From: an uncultured Tissierellia bacterium
Lineage (GTDB): Bacteria; Bacillota; Clostridia; Tissierellales; Peptoniphilaceae
Direction of reading: 5' to 3'
DNA length: 16,187 bases
Assembly: GCA_947278105.1 (NCBI GenBank)
Contig: CAMYOR010000005.1
Location: 1 to 16,187 of the forward strand
A program made the translations under genes and the position numbers. Under the pieces are notes generated by a model, which did no database searches, had not been told where the DNA came from, and saw only the letters and a list, made by a program, of their open reading frames with translations. Of the stretch, positions 14,015 through 16,187 are shown piece by piece. How positions within the stretch are numbered: the first letter of the stretch is position 1; each line of letters begins with the position of its first letter.

Positions 14015-15119
14015 TCGTCTGCATTTCTTTCTGATTCTCTGTTCTTAAAAGCTCGGCCGGATCCACTGCCGCCTCATAAAAAGGATCCCTCCGGTCTAAG
14101 ATCAGCATGGCATCGCCAAAACTGAAAAACCGGTATCTTTCTTTAACTGCCAGCTGGTAGGCGTTAAGAACATGGTCCCTTCCAGCCAAGGCGGAAATCA
14201 TCATAATCAAGGTGGACTCGGGAAGGTGAAAATTTGTGATAATCCCATCAATCGCTTCATATTCATAGCCGGGATAAATAAAGATGTGGGTCCAGCCGGT
14301 ATCGCCGATAATTTTATGATTTTTCTTGACAATGGTTTCCAGGGTCCGGGTGACGGTCGTTCCGACGGCAATGACTCGGTGTCCTTCCGCTTTCGTCTTA
14401 TTGATTAGGTCCGCCGTCTCTTCGCTCATCACATAAAATTCGGAGTGCATTTCGTGGTCTTCGATATTTTCTTCTTTTACGGGTCGGAAGGTCCCCAGGC
14501 CCACATGAAGAGTTAAAAACCCCAGTTTTATTCCGGCATTTTTCAGTTCTTCCAAGAGAGCCTTGGAAAAATGAAGGCCAGCAGTAGGCGCTGCGGCAGA
14601 ACCCCGAACCCGGGCATAAACGGTCTGATAATCAGAAGGATCTTTGAGCTTTTCTGTAATATAAGGGGGCAAGGGCATATTGCCAAGTCGGTCTAAGACT
14701 TCTTCCCAAATTCCTTCGTATTGAAAATGAATTCGCCTCTGCCCTTCTTCAATAATCTCTAGGACTTCCCCCTGAAGATCTCCCTGTCCAAAGAGGATTT
14801 TCTGGCCGGTTTTCATTTTCTTCCCGGGTTTAACAAGAGTTTCCCAGGTGTCCTTTCCCGTATTTCGAAGGAGGAGGACCTCAATGGATTCATCTTTTCC
14901 AGGCCGATGGCCATAAAGACGGGCGGGGATCACCTTTGTATCGTTCATGATCAAGGCATCACCTTTTTCAAGGTAATTTAAAAGATGATAAAAATAATCA
15001 TGGGAAACTTTTCCGCTTGTTTTATCCATCACCATCAGCCGGCAGTTTTCCCTCTTGTCTGCAGGGTGCTGGGCAATCAATGTCTCATCTAAGGAGTAAT
15101 CAAAATCACTGGTTTTCAA
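13995..15119 (-). CDS. queA: S-adenosylmethionine:tRNA ribosyltransferase-isomerase QueA
   Basis: QueA transfers and rearranges the ribosyl part of S-adenosylmethionine onto preQ1 in tRNA, making epoxyqueuosine, the step after Tgt. The product begins MKTSDFDYSLDETLIAQHPA, the normal family N-terminus. Other motifs are NDTKVIPARLYG, GSAAAPTAGLHF, THVGLGTFRPV-like LTLHVGLGTFRPV, and NFHLPESTLIMMISAL near the C-terminal end. The start is TTG (15117-15119), with AGGGAAGGA at 15126-15134. The ATG at 15189-15191 would lie inside ruvB and add a foreign-looking 24 residues. At 374 residues it is about 25-30 residues longer than typical, because the frame runs past the usual FGDAMLI end and overlaps tgt by 20 bases. 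Confidence 0.97.
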   Translation of the reverse strand: MKTSDFDYSLDETLIAQHPADKRENCRLMVMDKTSGKVSHDYFYHLLNYLEKGDALIMNDTKVIPARLYGHRPGKDESIEVLLLRNTGKDTWETLVKPGKKMKTGQKILFGQGDLQGEVLEIIEEGQRRIHFQYEGIWEEVLDRLGNMPLPPYITEKLKDPSDYQTVYARVRGSAAAPTAGLHFSKALLEELKNAGIKLGFLTLHVGLGTFRPVKEENIEDHEMHSEFYVMSEETADLINKTKAEGHRVIAVGTTVTRTLETIVKKNHKIIGDTGWTHIFIYPGYEYEAIDGIITNFHLPESTLIMMISALAGRDHVLNAYQLAVKERYRFFSFGDAMLILDRRDPFYEAAVDPAELLRTENQKEMQTNETCNL

Positions 15120-15125
15120 AATTTT

Positions 15126-15134
15126 TCCTTCCCT
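15126..15134 (-). promoter_or_regulatory. Ribosome binding site for the TTG start of queA
   Basis: AGGGAAGGA lies 6 bases from TTG at 15117-15119, in the 40-base gap after the ruvB stop. It supports the canonical QueA N-terminus. Confidence 0.8.
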
Positions 15135-15159
15135 GAAAAATAAATAGAAATGATGTTGA

Positions 15160-16139
15160 CTATTTTGGGTCTTCCGGATAAGGGAGGCCAAAGTACTGGT
15201 AGGCTTTTGGGGTTAAAACCCGGCCCCGGGCAGTCCGAGATAAAAATCCGATCTGAAGGAGGTAGGGCTCCACCACCTCTTCAATGGTCCCGCTTTCTTC
15301 TCCCGAGGAAGCGGCAAGGGTATCCAGGCCCACCGGCCGTCCCTGAAACTGGTCGGCCATCATCATCATGATCCTGCGATCGGTCTTATCCAGGCCTAAT
15401 TCGTCGACCTCAAGCATCTCCAAGGCTTTGCGGGCGACGGAGAGGGTAATCTTGCCTTGGGCTCGGACCTGGGCATAGTCCCGGATTCTCCTTAAAAGGC
15501 GGTTGGCCACCCGGGGGGTTCCCCGGGACCTACTGCCAATTTCGCTGGCGGCCTCCTCGTCCAGAGGAACCTCTAAAATGCTTGCTGACCGGCGGACGAT
15601 TTCTGCCAGCTCTTGGGTCTGATACATCTGAAAATTAATCAAAACCCCGAACCGGTCCCGTAAGGGCGATGAGAGCATTCCTGCCCTTGTCGTCGCGCCA
15701 ATTAAAGTAAATGGAGCCAGGTCCAAACGAAGGCTCTGGGCCGTTGTTCCCTTCCCCACCATAAGATCGAGGGCAAAATCCTCCATGGCCGGGTATAAAA
15801 CCTCCTCGACATTGCGGTTTACCCGATGAATCTCATCGATGAAAAGGATATCGCCGGTTTTTAGGTTGGTTAAAATGCTTGCCAAATCCCCCTGCCTCAT
15901 GATCGCAGGGCCGGAGGTGATTTTAATGTTGGAGCCCATTTCGTTGGAGATGATAGCAGCCAGGGTCGTCTTTCCCAGCCCAGGGGGGCCGGAAAGCAGA
16001 ACATGGTCCAGAGGCTCATGACGGTTTTTGGCCGCCTCGATGTAAATTTTTAGTTCATTTTTGGTCTTCTCCTGGCCAATGTATTCATTCAGCCACCGGG
16101 GACGAAGACCCGTTTCAAAGATGGTTTCTTCTTTTTGAA
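15160..16139 (-). CDS. ruvB: Holliday junction helicase RuvB, N-terminus missing at the contig end
   Basis: RuvB is the AAA+ motor that drives branch migration of Holliday junctions with RuvA. Reading on through the contig end gives 325 residues. They begin QKEETIFETGLRPRWLNEYI, which matches the usual RuvB N-terminal region, so only about 15-20 residues and the start codon are lost. The ATG at 15937-15939 is internal and not the start. Visible motifs (numbered in the fragment): Walker A GPPGLGKT (50-57), Walker B FIDEIH (99-104), sensor GATTR (147-151), LRDRFG (159-164), the GTPRVANRLLRR region, and the winged-helix end with EPYLLQIGFLSRTARGRVLTP. The genomic sequence stops at 16139, where a sequencing adapter begins. 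ruvA is expected just upstream but is not visible. queA follows after 40 bases. Confidence 0.97.
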
Positions 16140-16187
16140 CTGTCTCTTATACACATCTGACGCTGCCGACGAATAGAGAGGTGTAGA
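16140..16187 (+). other. Illumina Nextera adapter read-through (not genomic)
   Basis: Positions 16140-16158 are CTGTCTCTTATACACATCT, the 19-bp Tn5 mosaic end. They are followed by GACGCTGCCGACGA (16159-16172), the rest of the Nextera read-1 adapter. ATAGAGAG (16173-16180) is in the i5 index position, and GTGTAGA (16181-16187) is the start of the P5 sequence. It replaces the expected RuvB N-terminal codons, so it is an untrimmed library sequence. The C at 16140 could by chance also be genomic. Confidence 0.98.

Noticed and set aside
13613..14125. Plus-strand open frame of 170 codons opposite tgt and queA
   Set aside because: It is the reverse shadow of well-supported genes and its protein has no family features.
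16140..16158. Tn5 mosaic end as the boundary of a real transposon
   Set aside because: It is followed by the Nextera primer tail, an index and P5 bases, not by transposon sequence.

Overview
The window reads as core chromosome of a low-to-moderate GC Firmicute, most likely a member of the Clostridia in the broad sense. The reasons are AGGAGG-type ribosome binding sites, Firmicute-type versions of Rel, Tgt and Der, and a local order (ruvB-queA-tgt-yajC ... recJ-relA ... aspS ... HlyD-like-ylmE-sepF) that resembles clostridial chromosomes. The genus cannot be named from this sequence. All fifteen genes lie on the minus strand, so transcription runs from high to low coordinates. No RNA gene, insertion sequence, CRISPR array or prophage was seen, and no stretch over about 100 bases lacks a gene.

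Layout in transcription order. (1) 16139-12385: ruvB (N-terminus missing), queA, tgt, yajC. This is Holliday-junction migration, two queuosine steps and a Sec accessory protein. A rho-independent terminator follows yajC at 12337-12363, only 21 bases before the recJ start codon. (2) 12315-7594: recJ, a bifunctional rel with an extended -10 promoter in front of it, and a metallo-beta-lactamase-fold hydrolase. (3) 7525-3280: aspS, an RseC-family membrane protein, der and plsY. rseC and der overlap by ATGA, and der and plsY are 25 bases apart. (4) 3214-769: a membrane-anchored HlyD-like protein, ylmE and sepF at 9-10 base spacing, closed by a strong terminator at 714-754. (5) 627-1: lspA and the first 19 codons of a probable ung.

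The genes are housekeeping: recombination and repair (ruvB, recJ, ung), tRNA modification and charging (queA, tgt, aspS), stringent response (rel), ribosome assembly (der), phospholipid synthesis (plsY), division (sepF), PLP homeostasis (ylmE) and protein export or lipoprotein processing (yajC, lspA). Four genes (ylmE, the hydrolase, recJ, queA) start with TTG behind good Shine-Dalgarno sites, so an ATG-only reading misplaces or misjudges some starts.

The last 48 bases (16140-16187) are not genomic. They match an Illumina Nextera read-through adapter with its index, so the contig really ends inside ruvB. No convincing undescribed system was found. The points most worth checking are the absence of secD/secF, apt, dtd and hisS from their usual places, the terminator squeezed against recJ, a His-to-Gln change in the Rel synthetase site, and a 9-bp tandem repeat that builds the cysteine cluster of the RseC-like protein.
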